From: Pseudomonas iranensis
GTDB taxonomy: Bacteria; Pseudomonadota; Gammaproteobacteria; Pseudomonadales; Pseudomonadaceae
Reading direction: 5' to 3'
Length of the DNA stretch: 64,000 nucleotides
Assembly: GCF_014268585.2 (NCBI RefSeq)
Contig: NZ_CP077092.1
Span: forward strand, 2,170,001-2,234,000
The notes under the pieces were generated by a model. It made no database searches. It saw only the letters and a list, made by a program, of their open reading frames with translations, and was not told where the DNA came from. This document shows, in pieces, positions 9,006-17,977 of the stretch. The first letter of the stretch is position 1; each line of letters starts with the position of its first letter. The position numbers and the translations under genes were made by a program.

Positions 9006-10196
9006 TTAAGCTCTGCGCCAATTCAAAATCACCAGCGTCAAAACCCCCGCCACAATCCCCCAAAACGCCGAACCAATGGAAAACAGCGTCAAACCCGACG
9101 CCGTGACCATGAAAGTGATCAACGCCGCTTCCCGTTCCTTCACCTCGTTCATGGCGATGCTCAAGCCATTGATGATCGAGCCGAACAGCGCCAGCGCGGC
9201 AATCGACAGCACCAGTTCTTTCGGCAACGCCGCAAACAATGCCGCCAACGTCGCGCCGAAGACCCCGGCAATCCCGTAGAACACCCCGCACCAGACCGCT
9301 GCGGTGTAGCGCTTGTTGCGATCTTCATGGGCATGCGGGCCGGTGCAGATCGCCGCGCTGATCGCCGCGAGGTTGATGCCGTGGGAGCCGAACGGCGCCA
9401 GCAGCAGCGAGGCGATGCCGGTGGTGGTGATCAGTGGCGAGGCCGGGACGTTATAGCCATCGGCGCGCAGCACGGCGATGCCGGGCATGTTCTGCGAGGT
9501 CATCGCCACCACGAACAGCGGAATGCCGATGCTGATGGTCGCGGCCAGGGAGAAGTGCGGCGTGGTCCAGACCGGGGTGGCCACTTCCAAGTGAAAACCG
9601 CTGAAATCAAGCAGCCCCATGAAGCCCGACAACGCGGTGCCGATCAGCAGCGCCGCGAGAACGGCATAGCGTGGAGACAGGCGTTTGACCAACAGGTAAG
9701 TGAAGAACATCCCCAACACGAGGCCGGTGCGGTGTTGCGCGGCGACGAAGATTTCGCTGCCGATCTTGAAGAGGATCCCTGCCAGCAGAGCTGCCGCCAA
9801 AGAGGCCGGGATCTTTTTCACCAGCCGTTCGAAGCTGCCGGTCAGGCCGCAGATCGTTACCAGTACCGCGCACGTGATGTAGGCGCCGATCGCCTCGCCG
9901 TAACTGACGCCGCCCAGGCTGGTGATCAGCAACGCCGCGCCAGGGGTCGACCAGGCGATGGTGATCGGTGTGCGATAGCGCAGCGACAGACCGATCGAAC
10001 ACACCGCCATGCCGATCGAAATCGCCCAGATCCACGAGGAAATCTGCCCGCTGCTCAGGCCGGCCGCTTGCCCGGCCTGGAACATCAGCACCAGCGAACT
10101 GGTGTAACCGGTCATCATCGCGATGAAGCCGGCGACGATGGCGGAAGGCGAAGTGTCGGCCAGAGGGCGCAAGCGGGCGTGGGTGGCGTCGGTCAT
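9006..10196 (-). CDS. BenE-family transporter (benzoate/H+ symporter type)
   Basis: Predicted inner-membrane symporter of 396 residues, hydrophobic throughout, with about 11-12 membrane helices. The start MTDATHARLRPLADTSPSAI and the repeated motifs AWSTPGAALL and MTSQNMPGIAVL are typical of the BenE family, which belongs to the wider nucleobase/ascorbate fold. The start at 10196 excludes an upstream extension that runs through a REP repeat. It lies divergent from a GntR regulator and next to the purine operon. Its substrate may therefore be an aromatic acid, as named for the family, or possibly a purine; the sequence does not decide this. Confidence 0.85.
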   Translation of the reverse strand: MTDATHARLRPLADTSPSAIVAGFIAMMTGYTSSLVLMFQAGQAAGLSSGQISSWIWAISIGMAVCSIGLSLRYRTPITIAWSTPGAALLITSLGGVSYGEAIGAYITCAVLVTICGLTGSFERLVKKIPASLAAALLAGILFKIGSEIFVAAQHRTGLVLGMFFTYLLVKRLSPRYAVLAALLIGTALSGFMGLLDFSGFHLEVATPVWTTPHFSLAATISIGIPLFVVAMTSQNMPGIAVLRADGYNVPASPLITTTGIASLLLAPFGSHGINLAAISAAICTGPHAHEDRNKRYTAAVWCGVFYGIAGVFGATLAALFAALPKELVLSIAALALFGSIINGLSIAMNEVKEREAALITFMVTASGLTLFSIGSAFWGIVAGVLTLVILNWRRA

Positions 10197-10248
10197 GACG
10201 GCGGTGTTCCTTATACCAATGAAGATGTCCGCCACAACACAGAACCTC

Positions 10249-10337
10249 TGTGGGAGCGAGCCTGCTCGCGAAAGCGGTAGGTCAGTCAACATTCATAGTG
10301 AATGTGGAATGGCTTTCGCGAGCAGGCTCGCTCCCAC
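10249..10337. repeat. REP pair (gggagcgagcctgctcgcgaa type)
   Basis: Two inverted copies of the REP core facing each other in the benE-gntR divergent region. Confidence 0.9.
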
Positions 10338-10450
10338 GGGGGATTGTGGTCATGCAGCGGATTCTGTGATCAAGCCTAAACTCAAACGTAACTCAGCGTT
10401 GCAATACAGCCGCAGGCGCAAACAGCCGTACAGTCGTGTTGCCACCATTC

Positions 10451-10462
10451 ATTGTGTACAAT
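10451..10462. promoter_or_regulatory. Candidate GntR/FCD operator
   Basis: ATTGTGTACAAT is a near-perfect palindrome of the ATTGTATACAAT kind that FCD-type GntR regulators often bind. It lies 93 bases before the GntR start at 10555. A second inverted repeat, ACTGT-N8-ACAGT, lies at 10498-10515. Autoregulation, or control of the divergent transporter, is inferred. The remaining 10197-10554 holds only the REP pair. Confidence 0.5.
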
Positions 10463-10554
10463 CGCGCTGTTTTTTACGCGATACTTGCCAGCGACCTACT
10501 GTGCCGTATTACAGTCACGGTCTATTCGCCGCAGTTTTCCCGACTCGAGTGCCC

Positions 10555-11319
10555 ATGAACGAACAGTTGCAACCCCTCAAGAAACAACCGCGAGCAGGCA
10601 AAGCCGGCCGCAGCGGAACCCAGGACGATATTGTCTACGCGCATATCTTCGAGGCCATCCTCGAACAGCGTCTGGCGCCCGGCACCAAGTTGAGCGAAGA
10701 AGCGCTGGGGGAAATCTTCGGGGTCAGCCGCACCATCATTCGCCGCGCGCTGTCGCGTCTGGCCCATGAAGGCGTGGTGTTGTTGCGACCGAACCGCGGC
10801 GCCGTCGTCGCCAGCCCGAGCGTTGAAGAAGCGCGTCAAGTGTTCCTCGCCCGGCGTCTGGTCGAGCGGGCGATCACTGAACTGGCGGTTCAGCACGCAA
10901 CTGCCGAACAGATCGCCGAACTGCGGCAGATGGTCAACGACGAGCGCGACAGCTTCTCCCGTGGCGATCGCGGCGCTGGTATCCGGCTGTCGGGCGAATT
11001 CCACTTGAAACTTGCCGAAGCGGCGATGAACGCACCGTTGATCAGCTTCCAGCGCAGCCTGGTGTCGCAGACCTCGCTGATCATCGCGCAGTACGAAAGC
11101 GGCAACCGCTCGCATTGTTCGTACGACGAACACACGCAGCTGATCGATGCCATCGAAAAGCGCGACGGCGAACTGGCGGTGAACCTGATGATGCATCACA
11201 TGGATCACATCGACAGCAAGCTAAACCTCGACGAGGAAGGCGCGTCGGATGATCTGCATGCGGTGTTCTCGCATTTGTTGCAGACCAAGAAGCCGGGGCG
11301 TCCAGCGGCCAAGCTATAA
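10555..11319 (+). CDS. GntR-family (FCD) transcriptional regulator
   Basis: A 254-residue regulator with an N-terminal winged helix (about 25-90; EEALGEIFGVSRTIIRRALS is the recognition region) and a C-terminal FCD ligand-binding domain containing the usual metal-binding histidines (EFHLKL, MMHHMDHI). The start at 10555 is chosen because the much longer open frame begins inside a REP element; an in-frame GTG two codons upstream is possible. It stands between a divergent transporter and the purine operon that converges on it, so a role in purine or nitrogen metabolism is inferred from position only. Confidence 0.9.
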   Translation: MNEQLQPLKKQPRAGKAGRSGTQDDIVYAHIFEAILEQRLAPGTKLSEEALGEIFGVSRTIIRRALSRLAHEGVVLLRPNRGAVVASPSVEEARQVFLARRLVERAITELAVQHATAEQIAELRQMVNDERDSFSRGDRGAGIRLSGEFHLKLAEAAMNAPLISFQRSLVSQTSLIIAQYESGNRSHCSYDEHTQLIDAIEKRDGELAVNLMMHHMDHIDSKLNLDEEGASDDLHAVFSHLLQTKKPGRPAAKL

Positions 11320-11339
11320 GCTGAAACCGAGTCGCGGCT

Positions 11340-11404
11340 TTCGCGAGCAGGCTCGCTCCCACAGGGGAATGCATTTCAAAGGTGGGAGCGAGCCTGCTCG
11401 CGAA
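11340..11404. repeat. REP pair (gggagcgagcctgctcgcgaa type)
   Basis: Two inverted REP cores about 20 bases apart, between convergent gntR and guaD. Confidence 0.9.
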
Positions 11405-11420
11405 GACAACCTGACCGGCA

Positions 11421-11452
11421 ACAAAAATCCCCCGGGGTAAACACCACCGGGG
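11421..11452 (-). terminator. Probable terminator of the xdh-guaD operon
   Basis: On the minus strand CCCCGG-N11-CCGGGG is followed by GATTTTTGTT. It lies about 120 bases past the guaD stop, beyond a palindromic repeat. Confidence 0.55.
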
Positions 11453-11454
11453 AT

Positions 11455-11557
11455 GATCGTTCCCACGCTCCGCGTGGGAATGTCTCTAGGGACGCTCCGC
11501 GTCCAGTGACGCGGAGCGTCACGGGCTGCATTCCCACGCAGAGCGTGGGAACGATCA
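11455..11557. repeat. Palindromic repeat (gatcgttcccacgc type)
   Basis: The arms gatcgttcccacgctccgcg and cgcagagcgtgggaacgatc flank an inner hairpin (acgctccgcgt with acgcggagcgt). This is a third class of intergenic repeat in the window, and the only copy seen. Confidence 0.85.
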
Positions 11558-11568
11558 GTGCGAAGAGG

Positions 11569-12873
11569 TTAGCGCTGATGCACCAGCGCCCCCGCAGCGT
11601 AAGTCTGCTGCACCGTGCGGTCATCCCCCAGGGTCATCAGCACAAACAACGTCTCGGCGATGTTATTCGACTGTTTCAAGCGATAGCTCAGCAGCGGCGT
11701 GGCGTTGTAATCCAGCACCAGGAAGTCGGCATCCGAACCCGGTTGCAGGTTACCGATCTTGTCTTCCAGACGCAGCGCCCGCGCACCCCCGAGGGTCGCC
11801 AGATACAACGATTTGAACGGACTCAGGCGCGCGCCCTGCAGTTGCATGACCTTGTAGGCTTCGTTGAGGGTTTGCAGCAGGGAGAAACTGGTGCCGCCGC
11901 CGACGTCGGTGCCGAGGCCGACATTGAGCTTGTGTTTCTCGGCCATCGGCAGGTTGAACAGGCCGCTGCCGAGGAACAGGTTCGAGGTCGGGCAGAACGA
12001 GATCGCCGAGCCGGTTTCCGCCAGGCGCGCGCATTCTTCGTCACACAGGTGCACGCCGTGGGCGAATACCGAGCGTTCGCCGAGCAATTGGTAGTGATCG
12101 TAGACGTCGAGGTAGCCCTTGCGCTCCGGGAACAGCTCCTTGACCCACTCGATCTCCTTGAGGTTCTCGCTGATGTGGGTCTGCATGTACAGATCCGGAT
12201 ATTCCGTCAGCAATTGCCCGGCCAGGGTCAGTTGTTCCGGAGTGCTGGTCGGCGCAAAACGCGGCGTCACCGCATAGTGCAAGCGACCCTTGCCGTGCCA
12301 GCGCTCGATCAGCGCCTTGCTGTCGACGTAGCTGGATTCGGCGGTATCGACCAGATAATCCGGGGCATTGCGGTCCATCATCACCTTGCCGGCGATCATG
12401 CGCAGATCAAGCTTCTCGGCGGCCTCGAAAAACGAATTCACCGATTGCGGATGCACGCTGCCGAACACCAGCGCCGTGGTGGTGCCGTTGCGCAGCAGTT
12501 CCTTGATGAAAATATCGGCCACTTCGTCGGCGTGAGCCTTATCACCAAACTGGCTTTCGCAGGGAAAGGTGTAGGTGTTCAGCCAGTCGAGCAATTGCTC
12601 GCCGTAGGAGCCGACCATGCCGGTCTGCGGCAGGTGAATGTGTGTGTCGATAAAGCCCGGTGTGATCAGCGCATCCTGATAATGGTTGATCTCGATATCT
12701 GCCGGCAGGGTTGGCAGCAGTTCGCTGGCGTGGCCGAGGGCGCTGATCTTGCCATCGTCGATCACCAGCAGGCCGTCCTCGAAATATTCATAGGAGGCTT
12801 CGATACCGACTTCGGCAGGGTCGGCGATGCTGTGCAGGATGGCGGCGCGGTAGGCTTTGCGAGTCAGAGGCAT
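11569..12873 (-). CDS. guaD: Guanine deaminase
   Basis: Hydrolyses guanine to xanthine and ammonia, feeding the xanthine dehydrogenase encoded just upstream. The 434-residue protein is an amidohydrolase-fold enzyme: the metal site starts with PGFIDTHIHLPQ (about 72-83), followed by QTHISEN, FAHGVHL and the metal aspartate region GLGTDVGGG. The length is normal for GuaD. It starts 13 bases after the xdhC stop and is the last gene of the minus-strand xdhA-xdhB-xdhC-guaD operon, so guanine and hypoxanthine breakdown are expressed together. Confidence 0.96.
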   Translation of the reverse strand: MPLTRKAYRAAILHSIADPAEVGIEASYEYFEDGLLVIDDGKISALGHASELLPTLPADIEINHYQDALITPGFIDTHIHLPQTGMVGSYGEQLLDWLNTYTFPCESQFGDKAHADEVADIFIKELLRNGTTTALVFGSVHPQSVNSFFEAAEKLDLRMIAGKVMMDRNAPDYLVDTAESSYVDSKALIERWHGKGRLHYAVTPRFAPTSTPEQLTLAGQLLTEYPDLYMQTHISENLKEIEWVKELFPERKGYLDVYDHYQLLGERSVFAHGVHLCDEECARLAETGSAISFCPTSNLFLGSGLFNLPMAEKHKLNVGLGTDVGGGTSFSLLQTLNEAYKVMQLQGARLSPFKSLYLATLGGARALRLEDKIGNLQPGSDADFLVLDYNATPLLSYRLKQSNNIAETLFVLMTLGDDRTVQQTYAAGALVHQR

Positions 12874-12886
12874 GAGGGTTCTCTAA

Positions 12887-13744
12887 TCAGTTTGAGGCTT
12901 TGAGTTTGGCGGCCTGACTGCGGCGCGAGGCGGGCAGCAGTCGGGCAATCGGTTCGGCGCGGGCGCTGTGCTGGCCGAAATTGGCGTTGTAAGTGGCGAT
13001 GATTTCGCCGGCGATGGAGATGGCGATTTCCACAGGCAATTTGCCTTTGACTTCGCCGATGCCCATCGGGCAGCGCATGCGCTGCACCACGCTCGGGTCG
13101 AAACCACGATCGCGCAGGCGGTGTTCGAATTTGGCACGTTTGGTTTTCGAGCCGATCAGGCCGAACCAGGTAAAATCGTTGCGCTTGAGAATCGCCGCGG
13201 TCAGCTCCAGATCGAGCTGATGGTTGTGGGTCATGACGATGCAGTAACTGCCGGCAGGCAGATCATCGACTTCGTCCACTGGCTCTTCGCTGACGATTTT
13301 ACGCACGCCGTGGGGGATGTGTTCAGGGAACTCGGCCTCGCGCGAATCGATCCAGCGCACCCGGCAGGGCAGGCTGGCCAGCAGCGGCACGAGGGCGCGA
13401 CCGACATGCCCAGCACCGAATACGGCAATCTGTGCTTGCACCTGGCCCATGGGTTCGAACAGCAACACCGTGGCGCCACCGCAGCACTGGCCGAGGCTGG
13501 CACCGAGGCTGAAGCGCTCCAGATGGGTGTCCTGCTTGCCGCTGGCGAGCATCTCGCGGGCGATCTGCATGGCTTTGAATTCCAGATGCCCACCACCGAT
13601 GGTGTCGAACATCCGGTCGGCACTGACGACCATTTTCGAGCCGGCGTTGCGTGGCGTCGAACCGAGTTCTTCGATGATCGTCACCAGCACACAGGGCTCG
13701 CCCTGATTCTGCAGGTCGGCGAGGGCGTCGATCCAGTTGTACAT
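12887..13744 (-). CDS. xdhC: Xanthine dehydrogenase accessory protein XdhC
   Basis: Binds the molybdenum cofactor, assists its sulfuration and delivers it to the XdhB subunit. The 285-residue protein has the N-terminal XdhC/CoxI region (SxGSTPRNAGSKM-type segment, GASLGQCCGG cysteine motif) and a C-terminal Rossmann domain (AVFGAGHVGRALV). The start at 13744 follows a GAGGTG ribosome site (minus strand); the longer frame reads into a REP element and is rejected. A REP pair separates it from xdhB, which may affect relative expression within the operon. Confidence 0.95.
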   Translation of the reverse strand: MYNWIDALADLQNQGEPCVLVTIIEELGSTPRNAGSKMVVSADRMFDTIGGGHLEFKAMQIAREMLASGKQDTHLERFSLGASLGQCCGGATVLLFEPMGQVQAQIAVFGAGHVGRALVPLLASLPCRVRWIDSREAEFPEHIPHGVRKIVSEEPVDEVDDLPAGSYCIVMTHNHQLDLELTAAILKRNDFTWFGLIGSKTKRAKFEHRLRDRGFDPSVVQRMRCPMGIGEVKGKLPVEIAISIAGEIIATYNANFGQHSARAEPIARLLPASRRSQAAKLKASN

Positions 13745-13780
13745 GTTCACCTCGACATCTTCGTTGTCTGTGCCGGCCTC

Positions 13781-13846
13781 TTCGCGAGCAGGCTCGCTCC
13801 CACATTGGCAATGCATTCCAAATGTGGGAGCGAGCCTGCTCGCGAA
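13781..13846. repeat. REP pair inside the xdh operon
   Basis: Two inverted REP cores about 20 bases apart lie in the 118-base xdhB-xdhC gap, so they should fold in the operon mRNA. Confidence 0.9.
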
Positions 13847-13862
13847 TGGCCGCGCCTCGGTC

Positions 13863-16262
13863 CTAGAGCGGAGCCAGCTCGGTTTCAGCTTCGACAGCTT
13901 TCACCGCTTTGAGCTGGCGCATCTGCTCGCAGCCCCACAACACCCGCTCCGGCGTGGCCGGCGCATCGATCTTCGGCTGATGCTGATAATCACCGAGGCT
14001 CGCCACCGCGTCCTTGATTGCGCACCACGCGGCGATCCCGAGCATGAACGGCGGTTCACCGACAGCTTTGGAATGGAACACCGTGTCTTCCGGGTTCTTG
14101 CGGTTTTCCACCAGCTTCACCCGCAGATCCAGCGGCATGTCCGCCACCGCCGGGATCTTGTAGCTGGCCGGGCCGTTGGTCATCAGCTTGCCCTTGTTGT
14201 TCCAGACCAGCTCTTCCATGGTCAGCCAGCCCATGCCCTGGACGAAACCGCCCTCGACCTGACCGATGTCGATCGACGGGTTCAGCGAGGCGCCGACGTC
14301 ATGCAGGATGTCGGTGCGCAGCATCTTGTACTCGCCGGTCAGGGTATCGACGATCACTTCGCAGCAGGCTGCGCCGAAAGCGAAGTAATAGAACGGACGC
14401 CCACGGGCCTGACTGCGGTCGTAGTAGATTTTCGGGGTCTTGTAGAAACCGGTGCTCGACAGCGAGACCTGATTGAAATACGCCTGCTGGATCAGCGCTT
14501 CGAAGGTCAGGATCTGCTCGCGCACACGCACGTGGCCGTTGCGGAACTCGACGTCTTCTTCGCTGACCTTGTAGTGCCGCGCGGCGAATTCGACCAGGCG
14601 TTGCTTGATGGTCTGTGCTGCGTTCTGCGCGGCTTTGCCGTTCAGGTCGGCGCCGCTGGAAGCAGCGGTCGGAGAGGTGTTCGGCACTTTGTCGGTGTTG
14701 GTCGCAGTGATCTGCACACGATCGATTTCGACCTGGAACACTTCCGCCACGACCTGGGCGACTTTGGTATTCAGGCCCTGACCCATTTCCGTGCCGCCGT
14801 GGTTCAGGTGGATGCTGCCATCGGTGTAGATGTGGATCAGCGCACCGGCCTGATTGAGGAAACTGGCGGTGAAGGAAATGCCGAATTTCACCGGGGTCAG
14901 CGCCAGGCCTTTTTTCAGGATCGGGCTGTTGGCGTTGTAGCGACGGATCGCTTCGCGGCGCTCGGCGTACTGGCTGCTTTCTTCCAGTTCGGCGGTCATC
15001 TCTTCGAGCATGTTGTGCTCGACGGTCTGGTAGTAGTGGGTGACGTTGCGCTCGGTCTTGCCGTAGTAGTTGGCCTTGCGCACCGCCAGCGGGTCGAGCT
15101 TCAGGTGCCGGGCAATCGCGTCCATCACTTCCTCGATGGCGACCATGCCTTGCGGGCCGCCGAAGCCGCGATAAGCAGTGTTCGAGGCGGTGTTGGTCTT
15201 GCAACGGTGACCGTTGATGGTGGCATCGCCGAGATAGTAGGAGTTGTCCGAGTGGAACATCGCCCGGTCAACGATCGAAGCAGACAAGTCCGGCGAGCAG
15301 CCGCAGTTGCCGGCCAGCTCCATGTTGATCCCGTGCAGACGGCCGCTGCTGTCGAAGCCGACGTCGTATTCAACGTAGAACGGGTGGCGCTTGCCGGTCA
15401 TCAGCATGTCTTCGACGCGCGGCAGGCGCATCTTGGTCGGTTGGCCGGTGAGGTGCGCGACCACCGCGCACAGGCACGCCGGGCTCGCGGCCTGGGTTTC
15501 CTTGCCACCGAAACCACCGCCCATGCGGCGCATGTCGACGACGATCTTGTTCATCGACACGTCGAGCACTTCGGCGACCAGTTTCTGCACTTCGGTCGGG
15601 TTCTGCGTCGAGCAGTAGACGATCATGCCGCCATCTTCGGTAGGCATTACCGAGGAGATCTGTGTCTCCAGATAGAAGTGCTCCTGGCCGCCGATGTGCA
15701 GCGTGCCCTGAATACGATATTCAGCCGTGGCCAGTGCAGAGGCCGAGTCGCCGCGCTGGTGGGTGTGGCTGTCGAGCACGAAATGGCGCTTGCGCAGGGC
15801 TTCGACGACGTCGAGCACCGGTTCCAGATCTTCGTATTCGATGATCGCCGCCATCGCTGCTTTGCGCGCGGTTTCCAGATCTTTCGCCGCGACCGCCAGC
15901 ACCGGCTGGCCGACGAACTGCACGTCATCGATGGCCAGGAGCGGGTCGCCCGGCATCAGCGGGCCGATGTCTTTCAGGCCCGGCACGTCTTCGTGGGTGA
16001 TGACAATGCGCACGCCTTCGAAGGCGTAGCACGGCGACGTGTCGATGCTGAGGATTTTCGCGTGGGCGCGGTCCGACAGGCGCGCATACAGGTGCAACTG
16101 GTTGGGGAATTCCAGGCGATCATCGATGTACTGCGCTTCACCGGACACATGCTTGGCGGCGCTGTCGTGCTTGACGCTGCGACCGACACCGGTGGTCAGA
16201 TTCTTGGCGAACAATTCGGCCAATTCAGCCTGGGTCTTCTCTACGGCGTGATGATTAGACAT
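13863..16262 (-). CDS. xdhB: Xanthine dehydrogenase, molybdopterin-binding subunit
   Basis: Large catalytic subunit that hydroxylates hypoxanthine and xanthine to urate at the molybdenum centre. The 799 residues show the first aldehyde-oxidase/xanthine-dehydrogenase domain near the N-terminus, the GGGFGGKE molybdopterin loop (about 245) and the C-terminal VGEPPFMLG segment with the essential glutamate. The length fits the split bacterial XdhAB type. Its start overlaps the xdhA stop by eight bases, indicating translational coupling. The 856-residue plus-strand frame across it is a GC shadow. Confidence 0.97.
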   Translation of the reverse strand: MSNHHAVEKTQAELAELFAKNLTTGVGRSVKHDSAAKHVSGEAQYIDDRLEFPNQLHLYARLSDRAHAKILSIDTSPCYAFEGVRIVITHEDVPGLKDIGPLMPGDPLLAIDDVQFVGQPVLAVAAKDLETARKAAMAAIIEYEDLEPVLDVVEALRKRHFVLDSHTHQRGDSASALATAEYRIQGTLHIGGQEHFYLETQISSVMPTEDGGMIVYCSTQNPTEVQKLVAEVLDVSMNKIVVDMRRMGGGFGGKETQAASPACLCAVVAHLTGQPTKMRLPRVEDMLMTGKRHPFYVEYDVGFDSSGRLHGINMELAGNCGCSPDLSASIVDRAMFHSDNSYYLGDATINGHRCKTNTASNTAYRGFGGPQGMVAIEEVMDAIARHLKLDPLAVRKANYYGKTERNVTHYYQTVEHNMLEEMTAELEESSQYAERREAIRRYNANSPILKKGLALTPVKFGISFTASFLNQAGALIHIYTDGSIHLNHGGTEMGQGLNTKVAQVVAEVFQVEIDRVQITATNTDKVPNTSPTAASSGADLNGKAAQNAAQTIKQRLVEFAARHYKVSEEDVEFRNGHVRVREQILTFEALIQQAYFNQVSLSSTGFYKTPKIYYDRSQARGRPFYYFAFGAACCEVIVDTLTGEYKMLRTDILHDVGASLNPSIDIGQVEGGFVQGMGWLTMEELVWNNKGKLMTNGPASYKIPAVADMPLDLRVKLVENRKNPEDTVFHSKAVGEPPFMLGIAAWCAIKDAVASLGDYQHQPKIDAPATPERVLWGCEQMRQLKAVKAVEAETELAPL

Positions 16263-17709
16263 AAGCGGTCACCCGGGTCTCGATGTGCGGTGTTTGCAGT
16301 TCGATGAAGTATTTGCGCAGCAGGTTCTGCGCGCTGAGCAGGCGATATTCCTTGCTGGCGCGGAAGTCCGAGAGCGGTGTGAAGTCTTCGGCCAGCGCGG
16401 CGCAGGCGCTTTCGATCACGGCACTGTTGAACGGTGCATCTCGCAGCACGGCTTCGCAGTGCGCAGCGCGTTTCGGAATCGCCGCCATGCCGCCGAAGGC
16501 CACGCGCGCGTCGCTGATCACGCCATTTTCCACGCGCAGATTGAAGGCAGCGCAGACGGCGGAGATGTCGTCGTCCAGGCGCTTTGACACTTTATAGGCA
16601 CGGAACAACTGCTCGGCGCTGGCGCGCGGGACGATGATTTTTTCGATGAACTCGCTTTCCTGGCGCGCGGTGACGCGGTAGTCGATGAAGTAATCTTCCA
16701 GGTTCAAGGTGCGGCGGGTTTCGCCTTTGCACAGCACGATCTGCGCGCCGAGGGCGATCAGCAGCGGTGGCGAGTCACCGATCGGCGAAGCGTTGCCGAT
16801 GTTGCCGCCGAGGGTGCCTTGATTGCGGATCTGCAACGAGGCGAAGCGGTGCAGCAGTTCGCCGAAGTCCGGGTACTCGGCATTCAACGCCTCGTAGCAG
16901 TCGGAGAGGGCGGTGGCGGCGCCGATTTCGATGCGGTCATCGAAGGTTTCGATGCGCTTCATTTCGGCGACGTTGCCGACGTAGATCATCACCGGCAGAG
17001 TGCGGTGGAACTGCGTGACTTCCAGCGCCAGATCGGTGCCGCCGGCGAGCAGCCGCGCTTGTGGATAAGCGTCGTAGAGATCGGCCAGGTCAGCGACGGT
17101 CAGCGGCACCAGGCAGCGCTTGTCGCCGCTGTTGAGTTCGCCGATATCGGTCGGCGCGATGGCCTTGAGGCGGGCAATGGTTTCGGCTTCACGGGCGTCG
17201 AACTGATCCGCTGGCTTGCCGCAGCAGGATTGTTTGGCAGCGGCGAGAATAGGGCGGTAGCCGGTACAGCGGCAGAGGTTGCCGGCCAGCGCTTCGTGAG
17301 CCTTGGCCTGATCCGGCGCGTCGCTGTTCTTTTGCAGGGCGAACAACGACATGACGAAACCGGGGGTGCAGAAGCCGCACTGCGAACCGTGGCACTCGAC
17401 CATGGCTTTCTGCACGCTGTGCAGTTCGCCCTTGTGCTTGAGGTCTTCAACGCTGATCAGTTGCTTGCCGTGTAATGACGAAACAAAGGTCAGGCACGAG
17501 TTGAGGCTGCGATAGCGAATATGCTCACGCCCGCTGTCATCGGTCTGCAACTCGCCAACCACCACGGTGCAGGCGCCGCAGTCGCCACTGGCGCAACCTT
17601 CTTTGGTGCCGGGCTTGCCTACGTGTTCACGCAGGTAATTGAGCACAGTCAGATTCGGGTCCAGGGCGTGCTCGCTACGGAGTTCCTGGTTAAGTAAAAA
17701 CTGGATCAC
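16255..17709 (-). CDS. xdhA: Xanthine dehydrogenase, FeS/FAD subunit
   Basis: Small subunit that passes electrons from the molybdenum site through two [2Fe-2S] clusters to FAD and NAD. The 484 residues include the plant-type ferredoxin cysteines (C39, C44, C47 in GCASGDCGACTVVV), the second-cluster motifs CGFCTPGF and CRCTGYRPI, and a C-terminal FAD-binding domain (LLAGGTDLALEV; GNIGNASPIGDSPP). It is the first gene of the operon. The 268-base gap to the divergent GntR gene carries two near-identical inverted repeats that may be its operators. Confidence 0.97.
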   Translation of the reverse strand: MIQFLLNQELRSEHALDPNLTVLNYLREHVGKPGTKEGCASGDCGACTVVVGELQTDDSGREHIRYRSLNSCLTFVSSLHGKQLISVEDLKHKGELHSVQKAMVECHGSQCGFCTPGFVMSLFALQKNSDAPDQAKAHEALAGNLCRCTGYRPILAAAKQSCCGKPADQFDAREAETIARLKAIAPTDIGELNSGDKRCLVPLTVADLADLYDAYPQARLLAGGTDLALEVTQFHRTLPVMIYVGNVAEMKRIETFDDRIEIGAATALSDCYEALNAEYPDFGELLHRFASLQIRNQGTLGGNIGNASPIGDSPPLLIALGAQIVLCKGETRRTLNLEDYFIDYRVTARQESEFIEKIIVPRASAEQLFRAYKVSKRLDDDISAVCAAFNLRVENGVISDARVAFGGMAAIPKRAAHCEAVLRDAPFNSAVIESACAALAEDFTPLSDFRASKEYRLLSAQNLLRKYFIELQTPHIETRVTAYV

Positions 17710-17766
17710 GGAAGGCCTCGCAGACTCATTATTGTTGTTAACCGACGTGAACCGAATTTAGCAGGT

Positions 17767-17806
17767 CTGACTTTTCGGTCAATGGTTTTCTGACTTAAGG
17801 GTCAGG
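17767..17806. promoter_or_regulatory. Twin operator-like repeats upstream of xdhA
   Basis: CTGACTTTTCGGTCAA and CTGACTTAAGGGTCAG are two copies of TGAC-N6-GTCA whose starts are 23 bases apart (TGAC at 17768 and 17791), about 60 bases ahead of the xdhA start. Two same-face dyads suggest a dimeric regulator binding in tandem. The adjacent GntR protein (17978) is the natural candidate. Confidence 0.6.
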
Positions 17807-17977
17807 AAAATCCGTTTCGTCGATCAACAGCGTGTCTATTCAGTATTGACCTTCATCGGTCACTGCGCTTTTTTGCGGGATTCGTGCCAAAAACCGCTGA
17901 GTGGGCACTCCGCCATGACCGCGCATTTGCGCTACACTGCGCCGCTTGTGCAGATCGATAGAGTTTGAAGGACAACC

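Noticed and set aside
13737..16307. 856-codon plus-strand frame antisense to xdhB
   Set aside because: Arises from codon bias on the opposite strand; xdhB has all family motifs, this frame has none.
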